The position numbers were made by a program, and so were the translations under genes. The notes under the pieces are model-generated. The model did not search any database. It was not told the DNA's origin and was given only the letters and a program-made list of their open reading frames with translations. Below, in pieces: positions 30,486-41,471 of a stretch of 64,000 bases of DNA; within the stretch, counting starts at the first letter, position 1, and each line of letters starts with the position of its first letter. The stretch lies in contig JAIVGZ010000001.1 in NCBI GenBank assembly GCA_020201335.1, forward strand, positions 1-64,000, in the 5' to 3' direction. The stretch is from Natronospirales bacterium (GTDB lineage: Bacteria > Pseudomonadota > Gammaproteobacteria > Natronospirales > JAIVGZ01).

Positions 30486-32437
30486 GAATCAAGCACCCGC
30501 GGTGCTTCGCAATGATGGCCGACGCAGCGGTAGAGCGTTGGCTTGCCGTCGAGCGCCGGCTGGTGCGCCAGCTGCCCCGGCAGCGATTCGAGTTCGGTCG
30601 GAATCCGGAATTCGAGCGCCGGCGGGTCGACCGGCGCGCCGAGCGTTGCCAGCGCGTCGCGCGGGCCGCGCATGATGGCGAGCTCCGGTGGAGTCTCGTG
30701 CTCCGAGAGCGCGAGCAGCACCGCGGCATGCGCGTGCGGCCAGTCGCCGATGCCGGCGACCGCGGCGCCGATCGTTGTGCGGGCCGCGTCCGTGTAACGC
30801 GTATCGCCGACGAGCCGACCAAGGCGGTTCAGCGCGTGTGCGGCAACGCCGTTTCCGTTCGGCGTTGCGTCGTCGGTGAATGACTTCGGGCGCTGGATCA
30901 ATCGTTCGTGGTCGTCCGGGGTGAACCAGAAACCGCCGCGTTCCTGATCCGCGAAACGGTCGAGCAGGTCATCGGCAAGGTCCGTCGCGAACGCCAGCAA
31001 ATCTGCATCGAATTCCAACTGCAGCAGTTCGAGCAGGGCATCGAGCAGGTACGCGTAGTCGTCGAGGAACGCAACCGGGAGCGCGCGCCCGTGGTGCCAG
31101 CTCGTCACAAGGCGACCGTCGCGCCATAGCTCACGGCGCACGAAGCGGGCGGCGGCGAGCGCCGACGCGGTCCAGGCCGGCTCGTGCCAGGCCCGCCCCG
31201 CCATCGCCATGCCCCGGATCATCAGGCCGTTCCAGCCGGCAAGCACCTTGTCGTCCAGCGCCGGGCGCACGCGTGCCGCCCGCAGCGCGTGGAGCCTCGT
31301 CGCCGGGACGGTGAGAGCCGCCTGCGCAAGGTCAGCGTCGCCGGCGTGGTGCAGGTGCCAGCGGCTCTCGAAGTTCGATGGCCCGTCGAGGCCGTACGCG
31401 GGTGCGAACGCCTGCCACTCGTCCGGCTGCAGCGCCGCGCGCACCTCTGCAGCATCCCAGGTATAGAAGCGGCCTTCTTCGCCTTCCGAATCGGCGTCGA
31501 GGCTCGCGAAGTAGCCGCCGGCCGGGTGCTGCATCTCCCGTATCGTCCACTCGGCAGTAAGGCGCGCCGCGTGCGCAAACACCGGGTCGCCGTCGTGCGC
31601 TACGGCGAGCGCCGCGAGCAGCGTACCGTTGTCATACAGCATCTTTTCGAAGTGCGGGATCTCCCAGCGTGCGTCGACCGAGTACCGGTAGAAGCCGCCA
31701 CCGAGTTGGTCGAACAAACCACTACGGCACATCCGGCCGAGTGAGAATCGCGCCATGTGCTGTGCGCGCGCATCGTCGCGACGGATCAGCCACTCAAGCT
31801 GGGTCGTATGCGGGAACTTCGGCGCGCTCGAAAAACCTCCATGCCGGGCATCGAAGTCGTGTTCGAGCGCCGCCTGCGCGCGGTGGCCCGGCCCCGAGCC
31901 GTCGCCGGTCGTGGTGCCGCGCTCTGCGGGCGGTGGCGCGCCGAAGAATTCCGAGAGCGCCCGGTTGTTCTGCGCGCGCGCTTCCGGTTCCTTGCGGTAC
32001 CAGTCGGCCACGCGCTGCAACACATCGCGGAATGCCGGCAGCCCATGCCTGCTGTCACGCGGGAAGTAGGTGCCGACGAAGAACGGGTGGTGCGTGTGCG
32101 GGTCCAGGAATGCGGTGAGCGGCCAGCCGCCGCCTCGCCGCTGGATCAGCTGATGGGCGAGCTGGTAGATGCGGTCGAGGTCGGGGCGTTGTTCACGGTC
32201 GAGCTTGATGTTGACGAACAGCTGGTTCATCAGCGCGGCGGTGTCGGTGTCTTCGAACGACTCGTGCGACATGACGTGGCACCAGTGGCACGCGGCATAC
32301 CCGATCGACAACAGGATCGGTTTGTCCTCCGCGCGGGCGAGCGCGAGCGCGTCGCTATCCCACTCGTGCCAGTCGACAGGGTTGTCCGCATGTTGCAGCA
32401 GGTACGGGCTCGAGGCATCGGCGAGGCGGTTCGGCAT
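30482..32437 (-). CDS. Thioredoxin domain-containing protein (YyaL/spermatogenesis-associated protein 20 family)
   Basis: [26 protein letters not shown]...[48 protein letters not shown]. Confidence 0.93.
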   Translation of the reverse strand: MPNRLADASSPYLLQHADNPVDWHEWDSDALALARAEDKPILLSIGYAACHWCHVMSHESFEDTDTAALMNQLFVNIKLDREQRPDLDRIYQLAHQLIQRRGGGWPLTAFLDPHTHHPFFVGTYFPRDSRHGLPAFRDVLQRVADWYRKEPEARAQNNRALSEFFGAPPPAERGTTTGDGSGPGHRAQAALEHDFDARHGGFSSAPKFPHTTQLEWLIRRDDARAQHMARFSLGRMCRSGLFDQLGGGFYRYSVDARWEIPHFEKMLYDNGTLLAALAVAHDGDPVFAHAARLTAEWTIREMQHPAGGYFASLDADSEGEEGRFYTWDAAEVRAALQPDEWQAFAPAYGLDGPSNFESRWHLHHAGDADLAQAALTVPATRLHALRAARVRPALDDKVLAGWNGLMIRGMAMAGRAWHEPAWTASALAAARFVRRELWRDGRLVTSWHHGRALPVAFLDDYAYLLDALLELLQLEFDADLLAFATDLADDLLDRFADQERGGFWFTPDDHERLIQRPKSFTDDATPNGNGVAAHALNRLGRLVGDTRYTDAARTTIGAAVAGIGDWPHAHAAVLLALSEHETPPELAIMRGPRDALATLGAPVDPPALEFRIPTELESLPGQLAHQPALDGKPTLYRCVGHHCEAPRVLDS

Positions 32438-32466
32438 AGTCGAATTATGCTATCTTGCGCGGGCCA

Positions 32467-33651
32467 ATGGAACTCAAGCCACTGATTCTCAAGAAGAACG
32501 AAGAGCGCAGGCTGCGCGCCGGTCACCTGTGGGTGTACTCGAACGAAGTCGATACAGCGGAAACGCCGTTGACCGGCTTCACGCCGGGCGAGCTGGTCGA
32601 GGTGCGCGAACGCGGCGGCCGTCCGGTCGGCACCGGCTATGTGAATCCGCACTCGCTGATCTGCGCACGCCTGCTCTCGCGCGACGCCGCGCACCCAGTA
32701 TCACGGTCACTGATTCTGCACCGCGTAAACCAGGCGCTCGCGCTGCGCGAGCGCCTGTCGGATGCGCCTTTTTACCGGCTGGTGTTCGGCGAGGCGGACT
32801 TGCTGCCAGGTCTTGTCGTTGACCGTTACGGAGACCATCTGGTTGTGCAGATTACGACGGCGGGCATGGAGACGCTGCGCGACGACATACTGGACGCATT
32901 GGACAAGGTCGTCGCGCCGCTTGGCATCCTGCTGCGCAACGACTCCTCGGCGCGCGAACTCGAGGGTCTGCCAAAATCAGTCGAGGTGGCCCGCGGCACG
33001 GTGCCCGACGAAGCCGAACTCGTGGAGCACGGCACGCGCTTTCGCGTGCCGCTCGCCGCCGGGCAGAAAACGGGTTGGTTTTATGACCAGTCTGACAACC
33101 GAGGTCGTCTGCTGCGCTACGCAGCCGGCGCGCGCGTCCTCGATGTATTCAGCTATGTCGGAGCGTGGGGCATCCAGGCGGCTCGTTTTGGCGCGAGTGA
33201 TGTCCTTTGCATCGATGCATCCGAGCGGGCGCTGCAGCACGCGGCTGCGAACGCGGCACTGAACGATGTTCACATTGAAACCCTACAGGCCGACGCGTTT
33301 GACGCGCTGAAGGCGCTGCGAGCTGAAGGCCGCGACTTCGATGTCGTCGTGGTGGACCCACCGGCGTTCATCAAGCGACGCAAGGACCACCGCGCAGGCC
33401 TCGACGCCTATCGGCGGCTGAACCAGGCGGCGATGCAACTGCTCGGCAAGGACGGCATCCTTATCTCGTGTTCCTGCTCGCATCACCTTGGTGACCACGA
33501 ACTGCTCGGAATGATGAACCTCGCCGCGCGCCACGTGGACCGTAACCTGCAGGTGATCGAGACCGGAGGGCAGGCTTGGGACCACCCGATACACCCGGCG
33601 ATACCGGAGACGCGGTATCTGAAGGCGATCTTCGCGCGGGTTTTTATGTGA
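32467..33651 (+). CDS. rlmI: Class I SAM-dependent rRNA methyltransferase (RlmI-like)
   Basis: KNEERRLRAGHLWVYSNEV...TGWFYDQSDNRGRLLRYAAGARVLDVFSYVGAWGIQAARFGA...VVVDPPAFIKRRKD. Confidence 0.9.
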   Translation: MELKPLILKKNEERRLRAGHLWVYSNEVDTAETPLTGFTPGELVEVRERGGRPVGTGYVNPHSLICARLLSRDAAHPVSRSLILHRVNQALALRERLSDAPFYRLVFGEADLLPGLVVDRYGDHLVVQITTAGMETLRDDILDALDKVVAPLGILLRNDSSARELEGLPKSVEVARGTVPDEAELVEHGTRFRVPLAAGQKTGWFYDQSDNRGRLLRYAAGARVLDVFSYVGAWGIQAARFGASDVLCIDASERALQHAAANAALNDVHIETLQADAFDALKALRAEGRDFDVVVVDPPAFIKRRKDHRAGLDAYRRLNQAAMQLLGKDGILISCSCSHHLGDHELLGMMNLAARHVDRNLQVIETGGQAWDHPIHPAIPETRYLKAIFARVFM

Positions 33652-33673
33652 GTGCATAGGTTAGAATTCCCCG

Positions 33674-34441
33674 GTGTTCCAATACCCCGACATAAACCCC
33701 GTTGCGCTGTCTCTCGGCCCGGTGACCATCTACTGGTACGGGTTGATGTACCTGTCAGGCATCGCGCTCGGCTGGTGGTTGTTGCATCGCCGCGCCGAAC
33801 GCTTCGGATGGACGAAGAACCAGGTCTCCGACATCGTGTTCTGGGCTGCACTCGGCGTGATTGCCGGCGGCCGCATCGGCTACATGCTGTTCTACGTGCC
33901 GGACGAGTTCTTCGCGAACCCGTCGATGCTGGTACGCCTCGGGCAGGGCGGGATGTCTTTTCACGGCGGTATGGCCGGCGTCGCGCTCGCCATGTTCTGG
34001 TATGCAAGCCGCCAGCGCCGCCGCTTCCTCGAACTCACCGATTTCATCATCCCGGTGGTGCCGATAGGGCTGGGCCTCGGGCGCATCGGGAATTTCATCA
34101 ACGGGGAGCTGTGGGGGCGACCGACTGAAGTCCCGTGGGCGTTCGTCGTCGACGGCGTCGCACGCCACGCGTCACAGCTTTATCAGTTCGCGCTGGAAGG
34201 GGTCGTTCTGTTCGTCGTGCTGTACCTCTATTCGGCACGCCGTCCGCCGGTGATGGCTGTATCCGGAATGTTCGCGTTGCTGTACGGCGTGTTCCGCATC
34301 TTCGTTGAGTTTTATCGGCTGCCTGACGCGCACATCGGCTACCTCGCGTTCGGCTGGCTGACGATGGGGCAGGTGTTGTCCGTGCCGCTGGTTCTGCTCG
34401 GCGCTGCGCTGCTGTTCGCCGCGTATAGGGGGCAGCGGTGA
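33674..34441 (+). CDS. lgt: Prolipoprotein diacylglyceryl transferase
   Basis: [24 protein letters not shown]...[20 protein letters not shown]...[29 protein letters not shown]. Confidence 0.96.
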   Translation: MFQYPDINPVALSLGPVTIYWYGLMYLSGIALGWWLLHRRAERFGWTKNQVSDIVFWAALGVIAGGRIGYMLFYVPDEFFANPSMLVRLGQGGMSFHGGMAGVALAMFWYASRQRRRFLELTDFIIPVVPIGLGLGRIGNFINGELWGRPTEVPWAFVVDGVARHASQLYQFALEGVVLFVVLYLYSARRPPVMAVSGMFALLYGVFRIFVEFYRLPDAHIGYLAFGWLTMGQVLSVPLVLLGAALLFAAYRGQR

Positions 34442-35112
34442 GGCAGTACCTGCACCTGATGCGTGAGGTGCGCGAGCGTGGCGTATCGAAAGATGACCGG
34501 ACCGGAACCGGCACGCTGTCGTTGTTCGGTCACCAGATGCGCTTTGACTTGTCGGAAGGGTTTCCAGCCGTCACGACGAAGAAGCTGCATTTCCGCTCGA
34601 TCATCCACGAGTTGCTGTGGTTCCTGCGCGGTGAGACCAACACGCGCTACCTGACGGAAAATGGTGTCTCGATCTGGGACGAATGGGCGGACGAGAACGG
34701 CGAGCTCGGCCCCGTCTACGGCTACCAGTGGCGGTCGTGGCCGACGCCCGGCGGCGGCCACATCGACCAGATAGAGCGGCTCGTCGAACAACTGAAGACC
34801 AATCCGGATTCACGCCGGATGATCGTTAGCGCGTGGAATGTTGCGGACCTCGACCGGATGGCGTTGCAGCCCTGCCATGCGCTGTTCCAGTTCCATGTAG
34901 CAAAAGGCAGGCTGTCCTGTCAGCTTTACCAGCGCTCGGCCGACATCTTCCTCGGCGTGCCGTTCAACATCGCATCGTATGCGCTCTTGACGCACATGCT
35001 GGCTGAGCAGTGCGACTTGGAGGCGGGTGACTTCATCTGGACCGGCGGTGACTGTCACCTGTACCGGAACCATTTCGATCAGGTTCGCAGAGCTGCTCGA
35101 ACGCCGCGATGA
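34438..35112 (+). CDS. thyA: Thymidylate synthase, C-terminally truncated at junction with mgtE
   Basis: [49 protein letters not shown]...[72 protein letters not shown] then RRAARTPR-stop; conserved C-terminal region (SIFDY...PHP.IK.PVAV type) absent. Confidence 0.93.
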   Translation: MRQYLHLMREVRERGVSKDDRTGTGTLSLFGHQMRFDLSEGFPAVTTKKLHFRSIIHELLWFLRGETNTRYLTENGVSIWDEWADENGELGPVYGYQWRSWPTPGGGHIDQIERLVEQLKTNPDSRRMIVSAWNVADLDRMALQPCHALFQFHVAKGRLSCQLYQRSADIFLGVPFNIASYALLTHMLAEQCDLEAGDFIWTGGDCHLYRNHFDQVRRAARTPR

Positions 35113-36415
35113 TCAGGCGGTCCGCGGCCTCTTCGCGGATTTGCCGGTACAGGACATCGCTGACGCTATCGGTGACTGCGGGCCTGCCGAGCGTGCGGAT
35201 GCGTTCAGGCTCGTCGCCGAAGGATTACAGCCCGAAGTCTTCGCCCACCTTGACGATGTTCGCCAGGAATCGCTCGTCGAGACGCTGACGCCGGACGAGA
35301 TGCGGCGCGTGATGAACGAGCTGTCGCCCGACGACCGCACGGCGTTGCTCGAACGGCTTCCGCGCGACGCCGTGAAGCGACTGCTGTGGCTGCTGAAGCC
35401 CGGCGAGGTGCGCGAGGCCGTCCGCTTGCTCGGCTACCCCGAGGAAAGCGCGGGCCGGCTGATGACCCCGGACTGTGTAAAGGTCCGTGGCGACTGGTCG
35501 GTCGCGCGCGCGCTCGCGCACATCCGCCAGCTCGGCGACGAGCGCGAGACCGTAAACCTCATCTACGTGACGGAAGGCAGTGGCCGCCTCCTAGACATCG
35601 TGTCGCTTCGCCAATTGGTGTTCGCAAACCCTGCAGCGCTCGTTTCGTCGCTCGCCGACGAAAGCCTGATTACGATCCAGCCGGACGCGGACCGGGAAGA
35701 AGCCGTGCGGTTGATCCAGCACTACGACTTGTCGGCGCTGCCGGTCGTCGACGTAGACGGGCGCCTGCTCGGCATAGTCACCGTCGACGACGTGATGGAC
35801 GTCGCGGAGGAGGAGGCGACCGAGGACTTCCACAAGATGGGCTCGGTTGGCGCGCTGCACCTGTCGCTGAAGGACGCGCGGCCGTTCCTGCTGTACCGCA
35901 AACGCATCGGTTGGCTGGTGATGCTGGTCGCGGTGAACGGCATCGGCGCGATCGGTATCAAATACTTCGAGGCCAGCATCGAAGCCGTCGTGGCGTTGGT
36001 GTTCTTCCTGCCGCTGGTCATCGCGTCGGGTGGTAACGCCGGCGCGCAGGCGGCGACGCTGATGGTTCGGGCGCTCGCGACAGGCGACGTCCACGCCCGC
36101 GACTGGCTGGGCCTGTTCATAAAGGAGCTGTCTGTCGCGCTGGCACTTGGGCTCACGATGGGCCTGTTCGTCTGGGCCGCGGGTTCAATGATCGGCGGCG
36201 GGGGCTTGGGACTCGCGGTCGCGCTGGCGATGATCTGCGTCGTGCTTGTGAGTAGTTTGTTCGGGCTGTTGCTGCCGTTCGTGCTCGAGCGCATGAATTT
36301 CGACCCGGCGACCGCCAGCGCGCCGTTGATTACCTCGGTCGCCGACATCGCCGGCATCGCGATCTATTTCTTGATTGCGACCGTCATCTTGGGGTTACCG
36401 ATGCCGGGCGCGTAG
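35027..36415 (+). CDS. mgtE: Magnesium transporter MgtE, 5'-truncated at junction with thyA
   Basis: From about 35084: [58 protein letters not shown]...CBS domains...[23 protein letters not shown]; the N-terminal [19 protein letters not shown] of the ORF is thyA sequence in another frame, so the native start is missing. Confidence 0.9.
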   Translation: MTSSGPAVTVTCTGTISIRFAELLERRDDQAVRGLFADLPVQDIADAIGDCGPAERADAFRLVAEGLQPEVFAHLDDVRQESLVETLTPDEMRRVMNELSPDDRTALLERLPRDAVKRLLWLLKPGEVREAVRLLGYPEESAGRLMTPDCVKVRGDWSVARALAHIRQLGDERETVNLIYVTEGSGRLLDIVSLRQLVFANPAALVSSLADESLITIQPDADREEAVRLIQHYDLSALPVVDVDGRLLGIVTVDDVMDVAEEEATEDFHKMGSVGALHLSLKDARPFLLYRKRIGWLVMLVAVNGIGAIGIKYFEASIEAVVALVFFLPLVIASGGNAGAQAATLMVRALATGDVHARDWLGLFIKELSVALALGLTMGLFVWAAGSMIGGGGLGLAVALAMICVVLVSSLFGLLLPFVLERMNFDPATASAPLITSVADIAGIAIYFLIATVILGLPMPGA

Positions 36416-36419
36416 CCGG

Positions 36420-36969
36420 TCACCAGAACATCGCCAGCAAGACGACACCCAGCGCGACGCGGTAGATGACGAACGGCTGCATCCCGATGCGGCGGATGAA
36501 CGACAGGAACAGGTGGACCATCGCGTAGGTGCTGGCAGCCGAAACGACGAAGCCGAACAACAGGATCCCCCACTCAGTCTCCGCACCGCGCCCGACAAGG
36601 TCGCGCGTGGACAGCAGCGTCGCGGCCGCGATGATTGGGACCGACAGCAGGAACGAGAATCGCGCAGCAGCGTCGCGCGACAGGCCGACGAACAAGGCTG
36701 CGGTCATGGTGATGCCCGCACGTGAGGTGCCGGGGAACAACGCGAGCACCTGTGCGAAGCCGATTACCAGCACATCGCGGAGCGTCAACGAGTATTCGTC
36801 ACGTGTGCCGCGGCCTTTCCAATCGGCGATGCCGAGGACGATACCGAATACGATCAAGCCTACGGCGATCAGCACCGGGTCGCGCAGCTGCCCGTTCGCG
36901 AAATCCTTGAGTAGCCAGCCCGCCGTTGCGGCGGGCCAGGGCGATAAGCAGTGCTTGGAGCCACGACAT
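36420..36969 (-). pseudogene. uppP: Undecaprenyl-diphosphatase, internal deletion plus frameshift
   Basis: ATG at 36969 gives MSWLQALLIAL (UppP N-terminus); then a different frame gives PAATAGWLLKDFANGQLRDPVLIAVGLIVFGIVLGIAD...LFPGTSRAGITMTAALFVGLSRDAAARFSFLLSVPIIAAA; the QGLTEFLPISSSAH region is absent. Confidence 0.87.
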
Positions 36970-37013
36970 TCGGCGGATTCTACCTGACGGTCCGACGATT
37001 GTAGAATGCGGCG

Positions 37014-37499
37014 ATGACACCGGAACTCACCCTCGTCGTCGCGCACGCGGACAACCGCGTAATCGGACGCGACAACCGCCTCCCGTGGCACTTGCCGGCA
37101 GACCTCAAACACTTCAAAGGGGTGACGCTTGGCAAGCCGGTCGTGATGGGGCGGCGCACCTGGGAGTCGATAGGCCGCGCGCTGCCCGGCCGCCTCAACA
37201 TCGTCGTCAGCAGCCAATCCGTGACCGGCGACCTTGTCACGGTCCGCTCGCTGGACGCCGCGCTTGGCGCCGCGGGCGCGGTACCCGAAGTCTGCGTGAT
37301 TGGTGGCGCGCGCCTGTTCGCCGAGGCGTTGCCGCGTGCCGCGCGCATCCACCTGACGGAAGTCCATGCGGATATCGAAGGCGATGTGTACTTTCCGCCG
37401 TTGGAGCCCGGCGTATGGCGCGAGGTCAGCCGCGAGTTCCGTGTGGCCGATGAGCGGAATGCGTATCCGATGAGCTTCGTGGTGCTGGAACGCGGCTGA
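37014..37499 (+). CDS. folA: Dihydrofolate reductase
   Basis: LTLVVAHADNRVIGRDNRLPWHLPADLKHFKGVTLGKPVVMGRRTWESIGRALPGRLNIVVS. Confidence 0.96.
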   Translation: MTPELTLVVAHADNRVIGRDNRLPWHLPADLKHFKGVTLGKPVVMGRRTWESIGRALPGRLNIVVSSQSVTGDLVTVRSLDAALGAAGAVPEVCVIGGARLFAEALPRAARIHLTEVHADIEGDVYFPPLEPGVWREVSREFRVADERNAYPMSFVVLERG

Positions 37500-38781
37500 C
37501 GACCAATTGATCGGCCCGGTCGAGGTCGATGTCCTCGATGCGCTCGACGCGCTGCGTTAACGCGTCAAGTATTTCCTTCTGCACGCGCCCACGCGTGTAT
37601 GCCTCAGCGTATGGCATGGAATGGAACATCACCATTGCGTAACGCGGGATAAAACGGTCTGGGTGTCGCTCCTGCAACAGGAACTCGAGTTTTTTCTGTA
37701 GCTGGAAGCGCGGTTGTGCAACGAGGTCGCGCATCTCGACGTAGTTCTCCAGCGCCATTGTTGCGATTGCGTCCGAGTTTGGCTTGCGCAGCGCCTCGAA
37801 GTCAGCGAACACTTGTTCCCAGTCATTGCCGTGTTCGGCGATGCATGCATCGAGCGCCACACAATCCTCGAACGCGGCGTTCATGCCCTGGCCATGGAAC
37901 GGCACGATTGCATGGGCGGCGTCGCCGACCAGCAGCGCCTGCCCGCCGATATGCCATGGTTCGGACCGTACCGTCACCATGCGGCCGGTCGGATTCGTGG
38001 CGAACTGCTCGGCAAGGCCCGGGATCAGAGTATGCGCATCCGCAAAGTGCTCGCGGAAGAACGCGTCGACCTCTGCCGGCCCGCTCAGTGCGGCGAAGCT
38101 GTCCTGCCCGTCCACCGGCAGGAACAGCGTGACGGTGAAGCTGCCGTCGAGGTTCGGCAGTGCAATCAGCATGTATCCGCCGCGCGGCCAAATGTGCAGC
38201 GCGTTGCAGTCCATCGCGTGCGCGCCACCGGCGCCCGCCGGCATCGTCAGTTCCTTGTAGCCGTGTTCGAGCAGTTCCTCTGAGACCGTGATACCGCGCT
38301 GGGCGTGCATCGCCGCTCGGATCGCGGAACCGGCGCCGTCGGCAGCGATCACAGGGGTGCCGTCATCCACATCGAAATCGTGACCGTCGCAAGGTGTACC
38401 GAAGCGAATTTCGACGCGGCCGGTCGCTTCCGCTGCATCCATCAGCGCGGCGTTCAGGCTGCCACGGGATACCGAATAGATCATTTCAGTCGGCGTGCGC
38501 CCGTACGGCTGGAAGCCCAACTCACCGGCCGGCGTGTGCAGCATCCGACCGCGCATCGGCGTGAGCAACGGCTCGATTTGTGGCATTAGCCCGACGCGGC
38601 GCAAAGCGTCGATACCGCGGTTAGCGAGTGCCAGGTTGATTGAGCGTCCGGCGGAGATATCCACCTTGCGCAGGTCAGGGCGCCGCTCGAGTACGGTCAC
38701 CGTGTAACCACGCTGTGCGAGGAAAATTGCGGCAAGCGAGCCGGCGAGGCCGGCCCCGACGACGGTGATCGGGCCGCTCAC
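37426..38781 (-). CDS. kmo: Kynurenine 3-monooxygenase
   Basis: GTG start; ITVVGAGLAGSLAAIFLAQRGYTVTVLERRPDLRKVDISAGRSINLALANRGIDALRRVG...ALHIWPRGGYMLIALPNLDGSFTVTLFLP...MVPFHGQGMNAAFEDC-type motif. Confidence 0.93.
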   Translation of the reverse strand: MSGPITVVGAGLAGSLAAIFLAQRGYTVTVLERRPDLRKVDISAGRSINLALANRGIDALRRVGLMPQIEPLLTPMRGRMLHTPAGELGFQPYGRTPTEMIYSVSRGSLNAALMDAAEATGRVEIRFGTPCDGHDFDVDDGTPVIAADGAGSAIRAAMHAQRGITVSEELLEHGYKELTMPAGAGGAHAMDCNALHIWPRGGYMLIALPNLDGSFTVTLFLPVDGQDSFAALSGPAEVDAFFREHFADAHTLIPGLAEQFATNPTGRMVTVRSEPWHIGGQALLVGDAAHAIVPFHGQGMNAAFEDCVALDACIAEHGNDWEQVFADFEALRKPNSDAIATMALENYVEMRDLVAQPRFQLQKKLEFLLQERHPDRFIPRYAMVMFHSMPYAEAYTRGRVQKEILDALTQRVERIEDIDLDRADQLVVSRVPAPRSSSDTHSAHRPHGTRG

Positions 38782-39992
38782 AGCACCGCCTCGATGAGCG
38801 CGGCGACGAAACGCTCGATCTCCTCCGAGGTGTTGTAAAGCGGTGTTGGGGCGACGCGGATCACATCCGGCTCGCGCCAGTCGCAAACGATGCCGCGCTT
38901 GCCGAGTGCGTCGTGCACGCGCTTGCCGTTGCCGCCGCGTATCCGCAAGCTCAACTGGCAACCGCGGCGCGCCGGTTCGCGCGGCGTCAGGATTTCGACC
39001 ACATCCCCGGCGCGGCGCTCCAGTAACCGTTCCAGCATGCCGGTTAGTTTCTCCGAATGCGGCCGCAGGCCCTCGACGCCACCGGCAGCGTCGAATATCT
39101 CCAGCGAGGCCAGCAGTGGCGCCAGTGAGAGTATCGGCGGATTCGACACCTGCCAGCCGTCGGCGCCGCGCTGCGGCACGAATTCCGGGCCCATGCGGAA
39201 GCGGGTGGATTGGTCGTGCCCCCACCATCCGGCGAAACGCGGCAGGTCGAACGACTCGGCGTGCCGCGCGTGTACGAAGCAGCCGCCGACCGCGCCGGGT
39301 CCAGCGTTGCAGTACTTGTAGTGGCACCAGACCGCGAAGTCAGGACCCCAGTCGTGCAGCCGCAATGGGACGTTTCCGGCTGCGTGCGCGAGGTCCACAC
39401 CGACTCGAGCGCCTTGCGCGTGCGCTGCTGCGGTGAGCCGCTTGATGTCGACGAACTGGCCGGTGTAGTACTGGACGCCGGGAAGCAACACTAGTGCAAT
39501 CGTCTCGCCCAGGCGTGCGAACATCGCCTCGATGTCTTCTTCGCGCAAGGTCGCTTCGCCTTCGCGCGGCTCAAGTTCGACCAGCCCGTCTGCCGGGTCG
39601 ATGCCGTGGAAGCGCAGCTGCGAAACAACTGCGTGGCGGTCAGACGGGAACGCGCCGCGCTCGATGACAATCTTCGTGCGCGTTCCGGAGGGCCGATAAA
39701 AGCTGACCATCATCAGGTGCAGGTTCACCGTCAGCGCGTTCATCGCGACAACTTCGTCCGGTTGCGCCCCGACCAGGCGCGCGAGCGGCTCGCGGACGAA
39801 CTCGTGGTACGGCATCCACGGGCGGCGAGCCTGGAAATGGCCCTCGACTGCGAGGCGCTGCCAATCCTCGAGTTCCTCGCTGACCAGCGTAGCGACGCGC
39901 TTCGGCTGCAGGCCAAGCGAATTGCCGCAGAGGTAGGCGAGCGGGTGACCCGACGCGTCTACCGGCAGGTGAAACTGGTCGCGGAAATTCAC
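38778..39992 (-). CDS. kynU: Kynureninase
   Basis: LAYLCGNSLGLQPKRVATLVSEELEDWQRLAVEGHF...VWCHYKYCNAGPGAVGGCFVHARH. Confidence 0.95.
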   Translation of the reverse strand: MNFRDQFHLPVDASGHPLAYLCGNSLGLQPKRVATLVSEELEDWQRLAVEGHFQARRPWMPYHEFVREPLARLVGAQPDEVVAMNALTVNLHLMMVSFYRPSGTRTKIVIERGAFPSDRHAVVSQLRFHGIDPADGLVELEPREGEATLREEDIEAMFARLGETIALVLLPGVQYYTGQFVDIKRLTAAAHAQGARVGVDLAHAAGNVPLRLHDWGPDFAVWCHYKYCNAGPGAVGGCFVHARHAESFDLPRFAGWWGHDQSTRFRMGPEFVPQRGADGWQVSNPPILSLAPLLASLEIFDAAGGVEGLRPHSEKLTGMLERLLERRAGDVVEILTPREPARRGCQLSLRIRGGNGKRVHDALGKRGIVCDWREPDVIRVAPTPLYNTSEEIERFVAALIEAVL

Positions 39993-40501
39993 GGAGCGAG
40001 CCGCTGGAGCAGTACGCGGCTGGGCGCCGCGTCGGAGATGAACGCGGGAACCTGCAGGCTGAGCAGGTAAAAACCGTCGTCAATTGTGTCCGGTGCAAAC
40101 ACCATCTCGGTGACAGTCGCGCCCGACCGCGTCGTATTCGGCGTGCCGTGCCCTGCGGGTGGCAGGCCGAAAAACACGCGGTGTGCAAGCAAGCGGCCTT
40201 CATCGTGCGTCCGGTCGAGCGATGGGCCGTCGAACAGCAGGTGCATGATGCGGCGCTGCACGACCACGCGCATTGCATCCTGCGTGAAGAACGGCGCATC
40301 CCGCTTCGACCAGTCGGCGGTACGCTTTCCCAGGTCGTTCGGAAGCGTGCGGACGACCAGCGCGGACACGTCTGGTGGCGCACTGTCCACTTCAAGTGCG
40401 CGTTCGACCATTTCCGCAGTAATCAGCAGGTCGTGTGCCTGACTGGCGGGTACCGTCTTGTCGCTGGTTTCGGTACGCTCGACCGGCGTGACCGTAATCA
40501 A
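39989..40501 (-). pseudogene. Cyclase family protein (kynurenine formamidase-like), N-terminal half missing
   Basis: [35 protein letters not shown]...VVRTLPNDLGKRTADWSKRDAPFFTQDAMRVVVQRRIMHLLFDGPSLDRTHDEGRLLAHRVFFG matches C-terminal half of cyclase (COG1878) proteins; the metal-binding N-terminal half (HxGTHxD-type) is absent. Confidence 0.75.
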
Positions 40502-41471
40502 TTGCGCGACATAGGAGCAGCTTTGCGCGCAGGTCAGCCTCTAACACCAGCGATTCAACCAGTTGGCCGGGTGGCGATTCGCCAAGTGGGAAAGGGTAGT
40601 CACTGCCGATCACGATGCGGTCGTCGCCGAACAGCGTGAGCATATGGCGCAGCATGTCCGGGTCGTGAACCAAAGAATCGACCCAGAAACGGCCGAGGTA
40701 GTCACGCGGGTCGACGGCGTTGTCGACCGCGCACAGGTCGGGACGGACCTTGTAGCCGTGAGCGATTCGCCCAATCGTGCCCGGGAAACTGCCGCCGCCG
40801 TGCGCAAACGCGACGCGCAGCCCCGGCAGCCGTTCGAACACGCCGCCGAAGATCATCGAGCAGATTGCGAGCGAGCTCTCGGCGGGCATCCCGACCAGCC
40901 ACGGCAACCAGTACTTCGGCATGCGTTCCTTGCCCATCATGTCCCACGGGTGCACGAACACGGCAGCCCCGAGGTCAGCCGCTGCCTCGAACACCTCGAA
41001 CAGTTCGGGGTCTTCCAGGTTCCAGGCATTTACGTGCGTGCCAATCTGCACGCCGGACAAGCCAAGTTCGTTCACGCACCGCTCAAGTTCCTTCACCGCC
41101 AGCGCCGGTGCTTGCATAGGCAGCGTGCCGAGCCCTGCGAAACGGGTCGGATGCTCAGCCACTACACTCGCGATGTGGTCGTTAAGCATCCGGGACAGGT
41201 CATCGGCGTCGGCCGGCTTCGCCCAATAACTGAACATCACCGGCACGGTTGAAAGTACCTGCACCGAGACGCCATCCGTGTCGCACTCCTCAACCCTGAT
41301 GGCAGGGTCCCAGCAGTTACGCGAGACTTTCCGGAACGCATTGCCGTCTATCACCATGTCGGCGCAGCCACAGCCGTCGTGCTCGAGCGCGACGAAGCCC
41401 CCATACCCATAGCGTTCGCGCAGGTCCGGCCAGCGCTCGGGGAGGATGTGCGTATGAATATCTATCTTCAA
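40392..41471 (-). CDS. 2-amino-3-carboxymuconate-6-semialdehyde decarboxylase (ACMSD), C-terminus altered at junction
   Basis: [31 protein letters not shown]...[31 protein letters not shown] then a non-homologous tail reading out of frame through the cyclase remnant. Confidence 0.9.
   Translation of the reverse strand: MKIDIHTHILPERWPDLRERYGYGGFVALEHDGCGCADMVIDGNAFRKVSRNCWDPAIRVEECDTDGVSVQVLSTVPVMFSYWAKPADADDLSRMLNDHIASVVAEHPTRFAGLGTLPMQAPALAVKELERCVNELGLSGVQIGTHVNAWNLEDPELFEVFEAAADLGAAVFVHPWDMMGKERMPKYWLPWLVGMPAESSLAICSMIFGGVFERLPGLRVAFAHGGGSFPGTIGRIAHGYKVRPDLCAVDNAVDPRDYLGRFWVDSLVHDPDMLRHMLTLFGDDRIVIGSDYPFPLGESPPGQLVESLVLEADLRAKLLLCRAIDYGHAGRAYRNQRQDGTRQSGTRPADYCGNGRTRT

Noticed and set aside
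35386-36036. 216-aa plus-strand ORF inside mgtE
   Set aside because: Alternate frame of mgtE, Arg/Ala/Gly-rich, no recognisable motif.
38320-38400. Possible additional in-frame deletion within kmo (HDFDVDDGTPVIAADGAGSAIR is short)
   Set aside because: This beta-hairpin region varies in length among FAD monooxygenases; a loss of about 15 residues cannot be asserted from one sequence.
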